DNA from: Desulfuromonadaceae bacterium | Lineage (GTDB): Bacteria; Desulfobacterota; Desulfuromonadia; Geobacterales; Pseudopelobacteraceae | NCBI GenBank assembly: GCA_028681335.1 | Contig: JAQUIT010000003.1 | Span: 1-64,000, forward strand | DNA length: 64,000 nucleotides | Reading direction: 5' to 3' | Part shown: piece after piece, positions 37,705-46,286 of the stretch | Position numbering within the stretch: position 1 is the first letter of the stretch | Layout of the letters: each line of letters begins with the position of its first letter | Program-made: the position numbers and the translations under genes | Notes under the pieces: generated by a model | The model's input: only the letters and a program-made list of their open reading frames with translations | Databases searched by the model: none | What the model was told of the DNA's origin: nothing

Positions 37705-38628
37705 TTATGTAGCTCTTTTGGAAGTTTGAAACAGGCAGATGAAGCACTCCTTGCAAACAAACCAGTGATACCAAAACTCGTCCTCTAGAGGAAATTCTAA
37801 CTTATATATTCTTTTAAATATCATGTCGAAGAATAAGAAAAAGAAGTACAGCTGATAATTAAGATGAATCAATGTTGATCTTGAATTCATAGATGCATGC
37901 CCCAGCAATGCTGTATTGCAATACTCACTGTCTTCGAAACTCCTTGGAAAAGCACCAACCGTGACAGCTATGAAAGAGTGGTGAATGGCTTGTGAGTAAA
38001 ACTCTTGTGAACTAGACCTCCATGTCTTCATTTCGTCACAATCTCTTTCGGACAAGCCTAGGGTCTTTTCGAGTTCATGTAACTGTTTGGTAAGCTTCCC
38101 CTTGCCGAATAGCTGATACCAAATTCGTGTAGAATCTTCTTGAGTTTCCGCTTTTACGTACCCACTCAATAACTCTTTATTCGCTAGCAGGATTAAAGAC
38201 TGCCATAATAATTCATTCGTTGTCCTCAATAATGCCCTAGCTGGGTTGTCGACACCTTTTTCAACTAAGGATATTACCGAGTCAGTATAGTTACAAATTT
38301 GTACTAGAAAAGACTGTAAAATGACATCAGGTACTGGCAGACCAGTTTCGGATATAAAGTTAAGAGGTAAAAAATGTAGATCTTTTTTATTACGTGACCC
38401 TATTGCCAAGGTCAGCGAAGCAAATGATTCAATAGCTAATCTTGTAAGAAATAATTCATTTCTTAGGTAATTATTTACTTGTTGTCTTGCCTCCTTCTGG
38501 CATGACCTTCCTAGACTAGCGAATGCATCGAAATCAGCTAAAACCGCACGATGCCCATAGCGGACTCCGACGCCTCGGTTGATCTGCTTTATTAAGTTAG
38601 CGATTATGTTTCTTTCTTGTTTGTGCAT
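37705..38628 (-). CDS. AT-rich unknown protein, possible DUF5677/HEPN-like
   Basis: Protein of 307 residues, helical, with no signal peptide; a hydrophobic aromatic stretch near residue 265 (LYFFFLFFDMIFKRIY) may be a buried helix. The segment NPARALLRTTNELLWQSLILLANKELL resembles the conserved helix of DUF5677-type proteins, but the match is by eye. Codon use is clearly more AT-rich than the neighbours, suggesting recent acquisition. Its start is 13 bases from a 12-base-pair palindrome and its promoter is one copy of a duplicated block. No clear Shine-Dalgarno sequence is seen. Confidence 0.6.
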   Translation of the reverse strand: MHKQERNIIANLIKQINRGVGVRYGHRAVLADFDAFASLGRSCQKEARQQVNNYLRNELFLTRLAIESFASLTLAIGSRNKKDLHFLPLNFISETGLPVPDVILQSFLVQICNYTDSVISLVEKGVDNPARALLRTTNELLWQSLILLANKELLSGYVKAETQEDSTRIWYQLFGKGKLTKQLHELEKTLGLSERDCDEMKTWRSSSQEFYSQAIHHSFIAVTVGAFPRSFEDSEYCNTALLGHASMNSRSTLIHLNYQLYFFFLFFDMIFKRIYKLEFPLEDEFWYHWFVCKECFICLFQTSKRAT

Positions 38629-38640
38629 AACTCATCGTTG

Positions 38641-38670
38641 ACCTGTTCACGCACGTGCGCGTGAACAGGT
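38641..38670 (-). promoter_or_regulatory. Palindrome just upstream of the AT-rich unknown gene
   Basis: ACCTGTTCACGC and GCGTGAACAGGT, perfect 12-base arms with six bases between. It covers roughly -13 to -42 of the start codon on the minus strand, so it could be an operator or a leader hairpin that hides the ribosome site. No T-run follows. Confidence 0.55.
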
Positions 38671-38754
38671 AATCTTCCTAAATGGAATGTTTCGTCAGTG
38701 CACATTAAAAAAATATGCATACCATGTAGTCAGGCTTTGCTGACTTCTGTCGAG

Positions 38755-38807
38755 CCGCGAAACTATAGCATCCGGCTGTAGTGGCTTACAATTAAATATG
38801 CTGAATA
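38755..38807 (-). repeat. Duplicated promoter block, copy 1
   Basis: A 53-base block, 50 of 53 identical to 43318-43370. On the minus strand it contains TTGTAA, 17 bases, then CTATAG preceded by TG (extended -10). It points at the AT-rich unknown gene starting at 38628. Confidence 0.75.
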
Positions 38808-38900
38808 AAAAAGATTATATGCTGAATGGTTATCTGATTTATGAGGGGGGGAAATGCTGTACGCGGGGTGGGGCTGGTTCTTTTGGCCGTGTTATGGACG

Positions 38901-38948
38901 GGAGTTCCGGGGCAGTATGGTTCATCAACATACTGTTCCCGGAACTCC
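38901..38948 (-). terminator. Long imperfect hairpin downstream of the lipoprotein gene
   Basis: GGAGTTCCGGG-CAGTATG pairs with CATACTG-CCCGGAACTCC, about 18 pairs with a small internal mismatch and a nine-base loop. It lies 35 bases after the stop of the minus-strand lipoprotein gene; there is no T-run, so termination is uncertain. Confidence 0.45.
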
Positions 38949-38982
38949 ACATTATTCGATTCTCTTGCTTTATGATTCCTGC

Positions 38983-39741
38983 TTACTTCCCCTGAAGAAT
39001 CCGGTCGATTGTCTGCTCGATTGAATCCTGATCCGAAGGTAATGAATCTCCCTCTCTTGCCGCATCCTGTCCTGTCCGCCCTCCTGAAGGAGAACTGATC
39101 GACACTATAATGCCTGCTCTGGCATCTGCAAAGAGGCTTTGCATCACGCGGTTCACCGCCGCATGAGATCGCTCTGCCATGCACCGTATATTTGTGCCGC
39201 ATCCCTCGAAGTCGGACTTTTTGGCCATTAACTCCATTGCAACGTCCTTCTCCAAAACCAGCCGGTTATCCGACCTCCGTATGAGCTGGAATCCAAAAGC
39301 GTATTCGCTCGGGCGGGTCCAGCCGCCGGCGGCATAGGCCTTTTTTACTGTTCCTTTGATGTAGAAATCTTCGTCGTGCAGATCCGCCGGGGTGGAGACG
39401 AACCGGACCGCCCGGAAAGCACCCGAGGCCGACAGGTCGTCGGCAAAGGCCTGCGCCCACAGTTCCGGCGGCAGGGCATTGATAATGCCGTCAATGCCGC
39501 TTTTAACAAGGTTGAACGTCAAACTTTCCGGGTCAAAGATGCTTCCCAGCTTCGTAAAGTCTCCTGTGCCGTCCTTGAAGGGAAGGACCGCCACCGTTAT
39601 CGGGAGCTTTGGCCCGTTTGCTACGGGCTCGGCTGGTTTGTAAACGAACGCCGTGTCGTATCCTGTGCCGACCAGACTCGCGTTGGACGCGCACCCCGTC
39701 AGGAATAGCAGGGCCAGCGAGGCTAATAGAAGATATTTCAT
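38983..39741 (-). CDS. Lipoprotein, unknown function
   Basis: Protein of 252 residues with a clear signal and lipobox LTGC (lipidated Cys17). The mature part begins with a short linker, then ITVAVLPFKDGTGDFTKLGS, a strand pattern shared by several outer-membrane-associated lipoproteins of the TolB/LpoB-like type. A CxxxxxxC pair (EGCGTNIRCMAE) may form a disulphide. GGAGG precedes the ATG. Function not assigned. Confidence 0.75.
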   Translation of the reverse strand: MKYLLLASLALLFLTGCASNASLVGTGYDTAFVYKPAEPVANGPKLPITVAVLPFKDGTGDFTKLGSIFDPESLTFNLVKSGIDGIINALPPELWAQAFADDLSASGAFRAVRFVSTPADLHDEDFYIKGTVKKAYAAGGWTRPSEYAFGFQLIRRSDNRLVLEKDVAMELMAKKSDFEGCGTNIRCMAERSHAAVNRVMQSLFADARAGIIVSISSPSGGRTGQDAAREGDSLPSDQDSIEQTIDRILQGK

Positions 39742-39830
39742 TGAACCCTCCGTGCTTTTGAATGAGGCTTCCTTTTTTATCAGCTTTTTGGTTATAAAGC
39801 AGTGCGATAAACAGCTATTGAGCTACATAG

Positions 39831-39868
39831 GGAGACTCCCGAATTACCTATCAAAACTGGGGGTCTCC
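39831..39868. terminator. Hairpin downstream of the methyltransferase gene
   Basis: GGAGAC-CCC pairs with GGG-GTCTCC across an 18-base loop, about 30 bases after the methyltransferase stop on the minus strand. No T-run; weak terminator candidate. Confidence 0.35.
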
Positions 39869-39900
39869 ATTTAGTTCACAGTTTTTCCAGGTGATACCTT

Positions 39901-40677
39901 CTATTCCCTTTTCCTCCCGACATAAACCGCAATTGGCACAGTATACCATACCGTGTCAATTTCTCTTCTGGCATTAATGCCGAAACAGCCAACGCCGATG
40001 TCATTTGTTACCATTTCTCTCAGTTTCAGTTCGTCTCCCGGGTTCGGAAATGAAGCCCGTAGTTGAGTTTCCAGTTCGATCTCCACACCATAAGCACTCT
40101 GGCGGCAGTCAATCAAACCTGAATTCTGGAATAACAACGCAAACTCTTCGTGCGTCAGAGCGTGGGTGTGGGATGGATCGCGCATGATTTCCAGACGATC
40201 ATAAGCCTCCGATTTTGAAGATTCCATCGCCACATCAGCAACCATTACCCGGCCTCCCGGCTTGCAGACACGGATCATCTCAGACAACGCTTCTGCCGGT
40301 GCCTGCAAATGATGGTAAGAGTAGCGGGTTAACACGAGCGAAAAAGAGTTGTCAGGGTAGGGGAGGGGAACGGCGTTGCCAACAGCCCATTCGACATTTG
40401 CAAGTTTCAGCTCCTTTTGACGTTTTTCAGCCTGTTCTATCATTGCCGGGGTAATATCCACTCCAATCACATGCCCGGCATGGCGGGCAAATTCGCAGGC
40501 GACGAGACCCGGACCACAGGCAACGTCAAGTACCGTGTCATTTCGGCGCACTTCAGAAAGTTCAATCAAAATTTGCAGGGAATCAAAGTGTCCCGGGACT
40601 TTGGTGAATGGAATAGCCTGACGTGAAAACTGCTCGACAATTTTTGCCTGATGCCTCTGCTCATCGTTACGGTTCAT
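39901..40677 (-). CDS. Class I SAM-dependent methyltransferase
   Basis: UbiE/Methyltransf_11-type enzyme of 258 residues. Motif I is VLDVACGPGLVACEFA, followed by the acidic VIGVDITPAMIE, motif post-I NVEWAVGNAVPLPYPDNSF and LTRYSYHHL. The substrate is not determined by the sequence. AAGGAG precedes the ATG. It is divergent from an AraC-family regulator, 71 bases between the starts, so that regulator is its likely controller. Confidence 0.88.
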   Translation of the reverse strand: MNRNDEQRHQAKIVEQFSRQAIPFTKVPGHFDSLQILIELSEVRRNDTVLDVACGPGLVACEFARHAGHVIGVDITPAMIEQAEKRQKELKLANVEWAVGNAVPLPYPDNSFSLVLTRYSYHHLQAPAEALSEMIRVCKPGGRVMVADVAMESSKSEAYDRLEIMRDPSHTHALTHEEFALLFQNSGLIDCRQSAYGVEIELETQLRASFPNPGDELKLREMVTNDIGVGCFGINARREIDTVWYTVPIAVYVGRKRE

Positions 40678-40718
40678 ACCGGTTTCTCCTTACTACTAAG
40701 TTTGACAGGAATTCTACC

Positions 40719-40748
40719 TTGTAGCACGCGTGGCTGTCTTGCTATATT
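40719..40748 (+). promoter_or_regulatory. Candidate promoter of the AraC gene (possibly leaderless)
   Basis: TTGTAG and TATATT are separated by 18 bases, with the -10 hexamer directly abutting the ATG at 40749. Transcription would then begin near the second ATG at 40755, and no Shine-Dalgarno sequence is visible for either. Confidence 0.35.
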
Positions 40749-40754
40749 ATGCCA

Positions 40755-41555
40755 ATGAATACCGATAAACTGACAAAATTACCGCCGATCGAAGTCGGCT
40801 ACCGGATTGATCCGTCGCTGCCGGTTATACCGCTCGCAATGCAGGTGAGCCAGGCTGGCTGCGCTGCTCCACATGCTCACCCACGCGGGCAACTCATCTA
40901 CGCAAGCAGTGGTGTCATGAAGGTTGTCTGCGGTGGCGACATCTGGATTGTCCCGCCGTCACAGGCGGTATGGGTTCCACCGCAGATCGAACATGAGGTC
41001 TATTTCCCGGGAGAGGTCTCGTTGTGCAATCTGTTTATAGATCCGTCCGCATCTGTCGATTTGCCGGAGGTCTGCACTGTTTTCAAGGTGTCGCCGTTGT
41101 TACGGGAATTAATAGTGAAAGCGGTACAGGTGGGAGATAGCTATGTGCCGGGCAGTCCGGGGTATCGGCTGATGATGGTTGTTATTGATGAACTGTGTCA
41201 GGCTGAGCAGACAGAACTTCATTTGCCGATGGGACGTGATGAAAGGCTCCTGCGAGTAATGGAGGCGCTGCTGAAAGATCCCGGGGACCGGCGGGATCTG
41301 AATGGTTTTTCTCTGATTGCCGGGGCCAGTTCCCGTACACTGGCACGTCTGTTTGTCCGTGAGACTGGGCTGACGTTTGGTGTCTGGCGGAAACGGCTTC
41401 TCTTGCAGGATGCTATTGACCGGCTGGGGAAAGGGCAAAATGTTACAAGTGTGGCACTGGATTTAGGCTATCAGAGTCTCAGTGCGTTTATCGAAATGTT
41501 TCGACAGTCACTTGGGGCATCGCCGGGGCAGTATGTGCGGCAGAATGTTGGCTAA
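40755..41555 (+). CDS. AraC-family transcriptional regulator
   Basis: Regulator of 266 residues. An N-terminal cupin (AAPHAHPRGQLIYASSGVMK, WIVPPSQAVWVPPQIEHEV) senses an unknown ligand; the C-terminal AraC DNA-binding domain has both helix-turn-helix units (LARLFVRETGLTFGVWRKRL and SVALDLGYQSLSAFIEMFRQ) and the SPGQY end. The start may be ATG 40749 (two residues longer) or 40755. It probably regulates the divergent methyltransferase gene. Confidence 0.88.
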   Translation: MNTDKLTKLPPIEVGYRIDPSLPVIPLAMQVSQAGCAAPHAHPRGQLIYASSGVMKVVCGGDIWIVPPSQAVWVPPQIEHEVYFPGEVSLCNLFIDPSASVDLPEVCTVFKVSPLLRELIVKAVQVGDSYVPGSPGYRLMMVVIDELCQAEQTELHLPMGRDERLLRVMEALLKDPGDRRDLNGFSLIAGASSRTLARLFVRETGLTFGVWRKRLLLQDAIDRLGKGQNVTSVALDLGYQSLSAFIEMFRQSLGASPGQYVRQNVG

Positions 41556-41710
41556 TGAAATAAGGCGTCCTTCAAGGTGTCATAAAATAAAAAAACATGC
41601 CTAAAGGGTCAAATCTCAAATTTGAATTTTGGTGACCCCTTTCTGTTCTCTTGCACGGATAAAGTCACTTGACAACGTCACCGATGCACTCGTATGGTAT
41701 CGCCACTTAT

Positions 41711-41851
<141 letters not shown>

Positions 41852-41967
41852 AAGGCAGAGACTCTCCCAATGGTGACCACTTGTTGCTGACACACTTCTT
41901 TGTGTTAGTGCGTTTGTCTGCCGTCCTGCCGCCCTGAGACCAAATTCCCCTGTTAAGGAGTTGTGTC

Positions 41968-42612
41968 ATGTCTCAGGAACTGCTGCTATCTTTTGGTCCC
42001 CCCATGGAACGTGTAGAAAAAGCCCTGGCCGCGCTATGCGCCGGTTCGGGTGTTCTGGTCACCGATGACGAGGAACGGGAAAACGAGGGTGACCTTGTTT
42101 TTTCCGCCGAAGCGTTGACAGTACCGCAGATGGCACTCATGATCCGGGAGTGCAGCGGTATTGTCTGCCTCTGCCTGCCACCGGAAAAAGTTGAGGAACT
42201 CTGCTTGCCGATGATGGTGGTAGACAATTCCAGCCGTTATCAGACTGCATTCACGGTCTCCATCGAAGCGGTAGAAGGGGTGACCACCGGCGTTTCCGCC
42301 ACGGACCGGGTAACCACTATTCGGGCAGCCATTGCCGATCATGCCCGCCCGGCGGACTTGTGCAGTCCCGGTCATGTTTTCCCGCTGCGGTCGCGTCCCG
42401 GAGGTGTCCTTGAACGGGGCGGGCATACTGAGGCAACAATCGATCTTATGCGCCTTGCCGGTCTCAAGCCCGTTGGAGTTTTGTGTGAGTTAACGAATCA
42501 GGATGGCAGTATGGCAAGGATGCCGGAAATCATCTCTTTTGCCCGACAACAGGACTTTCCGGTTGTGACGGTTGCCGACTTGATCGCCTACCGTCAACGG
42601 GCCAACCAATAA
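41968..42612 (+). CDS. ribB: 3,4-dihydroxy-2-butanone 4-phosphate synthase
   Basis: Converts ribulose 5-phosphate to dihydroxybutanone phosphate and formate, the four-carbon precursor of riboflavin. The 214-residue protein has the acidic metal/substrate loop [16 protein letters not shown] and the second conserved region [20 protein letters not shown]. It lacks the GTP cyclohydrolase II half found in fused RibBA proteins. AAGGAG precedes the ATG. It is preceded by an FMN riboswitch and followed by a palindromic element. Confidence 0.96.
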   Translation: MSQELLLSFGPPMERVEKALAALCAGSGVLVTDDEERENEGDLVFSAEALTVPQMALMIRECSGIVCLCLPPEKVEELCLPMMVVDNSSRYQTAFTVSIEAVEGVTTGVSATDRVTTIRAAIADHARPADLCSPGHVFPLRSRPGGVLERGGHTEATIDLMRLAGLKPVGVLCELTNQDGSMARMPEIISFARQQDFPVVTVADLIAYRQRANQ

Positions 42613-42640
42613 CCTGTTAGAAAGACAATAGTATTTGCCC

Positions 42641-42704
42641 AGTGTCAGGTCTACACGTTGACGTTTGTTGGGAATCTTTTCGTCAATGTGTAAACCTGGC
42701 ACCG
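42641..42704. repeat. REP-like palindromic element
   Basis: CAGGTCTACACGTTGACG and CGTCAATGTGTAAACCTG are inverted repeats, 16 of 18 pairs with two G-T type differences, 17 bases apart, flanked by GTGT and GCAC. The GTGTCAGGT...ACACRTTGAC pattern resembles elements that flank REP-associated tyrosine (Y1) transposases. No transposase is in the window, so it would be a solitary copy. Confidence 0.6.
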
Positions 42705-42867
42705 GGTTTCTCTTGTTGGGACCTCTAGCTCTCCCTCCGTCAAGCACGGCGCCTGGTTGGGACTTCGCCTTTTAGCTTTCTGCTTTTTAACTGTTGTCCC
42801 GTGTCAACGGCAGACCCCTTTAGACTTTTCGAGATACTCCAAATAGTTCTGTATCTTATCTGTTTTA

Positions 42868-43263
42868 TCAGGCTATCTCACACGGCTGTGCGCCCATTTT
42901 TGCCAGTAACGAAGCTATCGTTTCCGGCAGAATCACCTCGATATTCTCATCTTTAGTGATAATGGCATCCATGGGGTATTCTAAATGAAGCGGTGGGGAC
43001 TCATCCCCGGTTAAGAGTACAAACGGGAGCTTGAAACCCCGCTCCCGCATCGCCGCAAAGAGTTGAATTCCGCTTATCCCCGGCATATTCATATCGGAAA
43101 TAACAATGCGGACAAGAGGGTCGGAGGCAAGCGTTGCCAGAGCCTCCATACCACTAAGTGCCAGACTTATGTCGTACTCTGGTTCATCGAGAATCATGCC
43201 GATCATCTCAGCGGTTAAAGGATCGTCATCAACAACCAGAATATGTGTTTTTGTTTCATTCAT
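42868..43263 (-). CDS. Single-domain response regulator
   Basis: CheY-like receiver of 131 residues. The acidic pair is in ILVVDDDPLT, the phospho-acceptor Asp in IVISDMNMPGISG, the Thr in VLLTGDE and the Lys in IITKDE. ATG 43263 has AAGGAG upstream; the longer frame from 43305 is not supported. It is driven by copy 2 of the duplicated promoter block. No kinase is adjacent. Confidence 0.88.
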   Translation of the reverse strand: MNETKTHILVVDDDPLTAEMIGMILDEPEYDISLALSGMEALATLASDPLVRIVISDMNMPGISGIQLFAAMRERGFKLPFVLLTGDESPPLHLEYPMDAIITKDENIEVILPETIASLLAKMGAQPCEIA

Positions 43264-43317
43264 ACCGGCACTCCTTTGCACACAATATTTTACAGCCCCA
43301 CTCACCAGCTTTTTAAA

Positions 43318-43370
43318 CCGCGAAACTATAGCATCTGGCTGTCGTGGCTTACAATTAAATATGTTGAATA
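43318..43370 (-). repeat. Duplicated promoter block, copy 2
   Basis: Same block as 38755-38807 (50 of 53 identical), with TTGTAA, 17 bases, CTATAG on the minus strand. It points at the response regulator starting at 43263, about 60 bases downstream of the -10. Confidence 0.75.
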
Positions 43371-43437
43371 TAACGTATTAGTTACTGATGTACGAAAGGG
43401 GGGATGTCGTATGCGGGGTGAGTGCGGATGTTTAAAA

Positions 43438-43461
43438 GAGGGCAGGGGTGACCTGCCCTCT
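43438..43461 (-). terminator. Terminator after the cytochrome c gene
   Basis: Stem AGAGGGCAGG/CCTGCCCTCT with a short loop, followed on the minus strand by TTTTAAA. It lies 33 bases after the cytochrome stop. Confidence 0.75.
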
Positions 43462-43493
43462 ACAGATGCAGCATTCCAGCTTAGTGTAAACGG

Positions 43494-43820
43494 TTATTGA
43501 GGTTTTGCTTTGCCAAGCTTGTTCAGATACATGACGAGCGAATGCATCTCTGCCGAGTTGCCGGAGAGCGCCTTTCCTTTCATCGCCTTTACAATGCAGT
43601 TGTTTACAGGCGTTACCAGTTCCTTTGCCTCTGCGTTTGCAACATCTTCCAGTCCTTTGCCGCCAGGATGGCACGTTGCGCAACTTCTGCCATTCGTTCC
43701 GAGTACGTCGCTGTTGAACAGTTTGCTGCCACGTTCCACGGAAGGGGCGTCTTTTGCTGCAGCTATTGATGCCGATACCAAAACCAGCAGTGCGATTAAA
43801 ACATGAGAAGTCCTATTCAT
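43494..43820 (-). CDS. Small periplasmic c-type cytochrome
   Basis: Monohaem cytochrome of 108 residues. An N-terminal signal peptide ends near AIAAAKDAP, and the haem motif is CATCH (C47, C50, His51). ATG 43820 has AAGGAG upstream; seven extra residues in the longer frame are unlikely. The likely axial Met is in the C-terminal MHSLVMYLNKLG. It resembles small cytochromes c553/class I; electron partners are not evident from neighbours. Confidence 0.88.
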   Translation of the reverse strand: MNRTSHVLIALLVLVSASIAAAKDAPSVERGSKLFNSDVLGTNGRSCATCHPGGKGLEDVANAEAKELVTPVNNCIVKAMKGKALSGNSAEMHSLVMYLNKLGKAKPQ

Positions 43821-43881
43821 TGCGATTCTCCTTGTGTGCAATTAAGTTACCTGCAGCATTTTACCAGGCAATGGCAAAGGT

Positions 43882-45156
43882 TCAACCTTCGAGCTCAGTG
43901 AGAAAATCGGCCGTTGTCGTCACATCCTGCAACTCCCGGAATTCCCGGTACGCATCGATGCCGTCACTGTCCAGGCCGCGATAGAAAGCCGGTCTGGCTC
44001 TTTTCAGGCCTGAGAGGACTTTGCCGGCAGCATAATCAGCTTCTGTCAGCTTATCGGCCCTGATCTTCAGGGCGATGATGATGCTGAACCCCAGCTGGAA
44101 CAGTCTTTTCAGATGTTCGCCGGTGATGATCTCCACACCCTTTGTCTCGTCACCTTTGCTTAAATACTCAAGGGCGATGTTCAAATAGCCGTGAACCCTT
44201 TCCACCACCGATCCCATGTATTCCATGTCGGCGAACGGGGCCTCGTCGGCGACGAGTGCGGTGTTGATCAGGTAATTCAGCTCCTGGCGAAACAGGTCAG
44301 AATCCATGCGGGCGATAACCCTCTCCAGAAACGTTTTGCCGCTCACAGACATTTCGGGAAGTGTGCCCATTTCACCGGTCTGCAACAGCTCTTTATCAGT
44401 CGCCGGTGTAAAAGTGGCCGGGTTGACGCGGGAGTAGATCTGAATCGCCTCATCATGGGGAGGGAAGCCGAGATCTGCGAGGCGACCCGATTTTATACGA
44501 TAGCACTCCTCCTCGGATTCAATATCAACTTCGCCGCTGACACTTTCCATTAAAGCTACGTAGAGGGAGTTGTCAAAACGGCAGACAAGTTCGAGGAAAA
44601 AACCGATGATGACGGCGTGTTCGGGGTTCTTGAATTTTATGAGGAAGACATCGTCAAAGGTGTGGTCCCAGTCGGTCTGACGTTCTTCATCCGTGTTAAG
44701 GTCGCCAATACCACCGGCGACGAAAATCTCTCTCCCGAGTAGAAGGGAGAGGAGGTTGAAATCCAGATGGGAGAGCAATTCCAGAAAGTGCTCCTCACCA
44801 CCTTTCAGGATATAGCCGAGATATTCGACCGCCTGTTCTTCCTGAAACGACCAGCCTCTCCATAACTCCATATCCAGAATGAAAACACACTGCTGCGGGC
44901 TCGCCAGCGCCAATAATTCAACGGAGTCGGCAGCGCCGTTTTCCTTGAAAAGCCAATACAGCTCTTGTGGCTGCATGGCCCGGGCAAGTTTTTTATCATC
45001 CGGGTCATCCAGAATCAGGGCCATCTTCTCTTTGGGGAGAACGGTGTCAAGATAGGCGCGCTTGTCGGCAAAGGAGAGTCTGCGGAATTCCTTGTCACTA
45101 ATTCTTACATTCTTTGTTGTTCCCGCTTCTATTGTGGTCAGACTTTTTTCCAACAT
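43882..45156 (-). CDS. DUF6178-like protein, unknown function
   Basis: Protein of 424 residues that resembles DUF6178 proteins of delta-type proteobacteria. It is helical and acidic with no signal peptide, cysteine cluster or nucleotide-binding motif. Conserved-looking segments include FRRLSFADKRAYLDTVLP, WSFQEEQAVEYLGYILKGG and LGFPPHDEAIQIYSRVNP. ATG 45156 (MLEKSLTTIE) has AAGGAG upstream and is preferred to the 45198 start. Family assignment is from memory, so moderate. Confidence 0.7.
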   Translation of the reverse strand: MLEKSLTTIEAGTTKNVRISDKEFRRLSFADKRAYLDTVLPKEKMALILDDPDDKKLARAMQPQELYWLFKENGAADSVELLALASPQQCVFILDMELWRGWSFQEEQAVEYLGYILKGGEEHFLELLSHLDFNLLSLLLGREIFVAGGIGDLNTDEERQTDWDHTFDDVFLIKFKNPEHAVIIGFFLELVCRFDNSLYVALMESVSGEVDIESEEECYRIKSGRLADLGFPPHDEAIQIYSRVNPATFTPATDKELLQTGEMGTLPEMSVSGKTFLERVIARMDSDLFRQELNYLINTALVADEAPFADMEYMGSVVERVHGYLNIALEYLSKGDETKGVEIITGEHLKRLFQLGFSIIIALKIRADKLTEADYAAGKVLSGLKRARPAFYRGLDSDGIDAYREFRELQDVTTTADFLTELEG

Positions 45157-45236
45157 AGGTGGTTCTCCTTGTTTATACGGGTCAGGCTGGGGGCACAAAA
45201 TTACATGTTACATGATTTCTCGCAACTACATACTTT

Positions 45237-46238
45237 TCAAGTCTTACTCTCGACCAGCCGCCGTGCCAGTCTGTCGATGTGGCGTTCGTCGGTGCCGCAG
45301 CATCCGCCGACGATGCGCAACCCCAGTTCCTTTTGCAGCGCGGCAACGTCTGCGGCGAACAGTTCCGGCTCCTCCTCCACCAACACGCTGCTGTTGTCCA
45401 GCTCTTCCGGACTCAGGGCGGCGGTGTTGGCCAGCAGGCCGATCACCCGCTTTCTGACCAGCGCTGACGAATTCTGCTCGTTAAACATGGCGCGGCGGAA
45501 GTTCGAGGCGTGGGTGCAGTTGATCAGATAAGCCAGTGGTTGCGGTGACGTCTGGTTGTCGATTGCACTGATGGCGTCTTTGAGCGGTGTGCCGTCCAAA
45601 AGAGTACCTTCCGGTCTGGCCACGAAACTGATCAGATAGGGGAGCCCGGTGGCGGCCAGCGCCTGGGCCAGACCGATTGCCTCGCTCAGGGCCGGCAGGG
45701 TTGATGCCAGCAACAGATCGACACCGGAAGACGCCAGGGCCTCGGCCTGCCAGGCGTGAAATGTGCGTGCCTCGGCGGTGGTCAGCGCCTCTGCCGCTTT
45801 GTAAGCATCTCCACGGCAACTCATGAGGCCGCAGATGATCACTTTGCTCCCATAGCTGCCGTATTCCCGGCGCAGGGCATCCAGAAAACGAAAATTGTCG
45901 CCGTTCAGGTCGCGTCCGGACAGACCGGCGGCAGCGATGTGTTCCTGCGCGGCACGCCAGGTCGGGGTGGAGAGCAGGAGCGGCAGGTCGTATGTGCGGC
46001 CGATTTCCAGATACTGGCGACAGATCGTCTCCAGTGCACTTCGGCCAGCCTCGTCATAAATAAGCGCCGAGTTGACCACATGTTCATCGAGGCAGATGCC
46101 GGGCATCCGTCGCAGTCGCTCGATGACCGCCCCTTCGCCAAGGATGGTGGCGGACGTTTCGAGAAGCTGCAGGAAGGTGTTATGCCTGATCGGCTCTTTC
46201 ATTGGTTCTGAGATGCTGCAGCATTCGGTTGTCAACAT
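45237..46238 (-). CDS. Homocysteine S-methyltransferase family protein
   Basis: Protein of 333 residues with a (beta/alpha)8 fold of the MmuM/MetH-N type. The zinc ligands are visible: the Cys in INCTHASN and the Cys pair in VGGCCGTDERHIDRLA near the C-terminus. Other family features are SSGVDLLLASTLPALSEAIG. It would transfer a methyl group from S-methylmethionine, SAM or a similar donor to homocysteine; the donor is not clear. It stands alone, with no S-box riboswitch upstream. Confidence 0.85.
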   Translation of the reverse strand: MLTTECCSISEPMKEPIRHNTFLQLLETSATILGEGAVIERLRRMPGICLDEHVVNSALIYDEAGRSALETICRQYLEIGRTYDLPLLLSTPTWRAAQEHIAAAGLSGRDLNGDNFRFLDALRREYGSYGSKVIICGLMSCRGDAYKAAEALTTAEARTFHAWQAEALASSGVDLLLASTLPALSEAIGLAQALAATGLPYLISFVARPEGTLLDGTPLKDAISAIDNQTSPQPLAYLINCTHASNFRRAMFNEQNSSALVRKRVIGLLANTAALSPEELDNSSVLVEEEPELFAADVAALQKELGLRIVGGCCGTDERHIDRLARRLVESKT

Positions 46239-46286
46239 GGGAACCCTCTCTGGAGATTATCTTCGGCACACGTTGTTGAATGTCTC

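Larger units (their letters stand above)
38629..38982. other. 354-base intergenic region with palindrome, promoter block and long hairpin
   Basis: No gene is supported. It contains, in order, a 12-base-pair palindrome in the leader of the gene to its left, a promoter block shared with 43318-43370, a short G-tract conserved with the second copy, and a long imperfect hairpin downstream of the lipoprotein gene to its right. Confidence 0.6.

Noticed and set aside
38755..38870. GEMM-type riboswitch in the repeated block
   Set aside because: The required conserved GEMM segments are absent; the block is better explained as a promoter.
38792..39202. Minus-strand frame overlapping the lipoprotein gene
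   Set aside because: It runs out of frame through the lipoprotein gene and the shared promoter block, with no features of its own.
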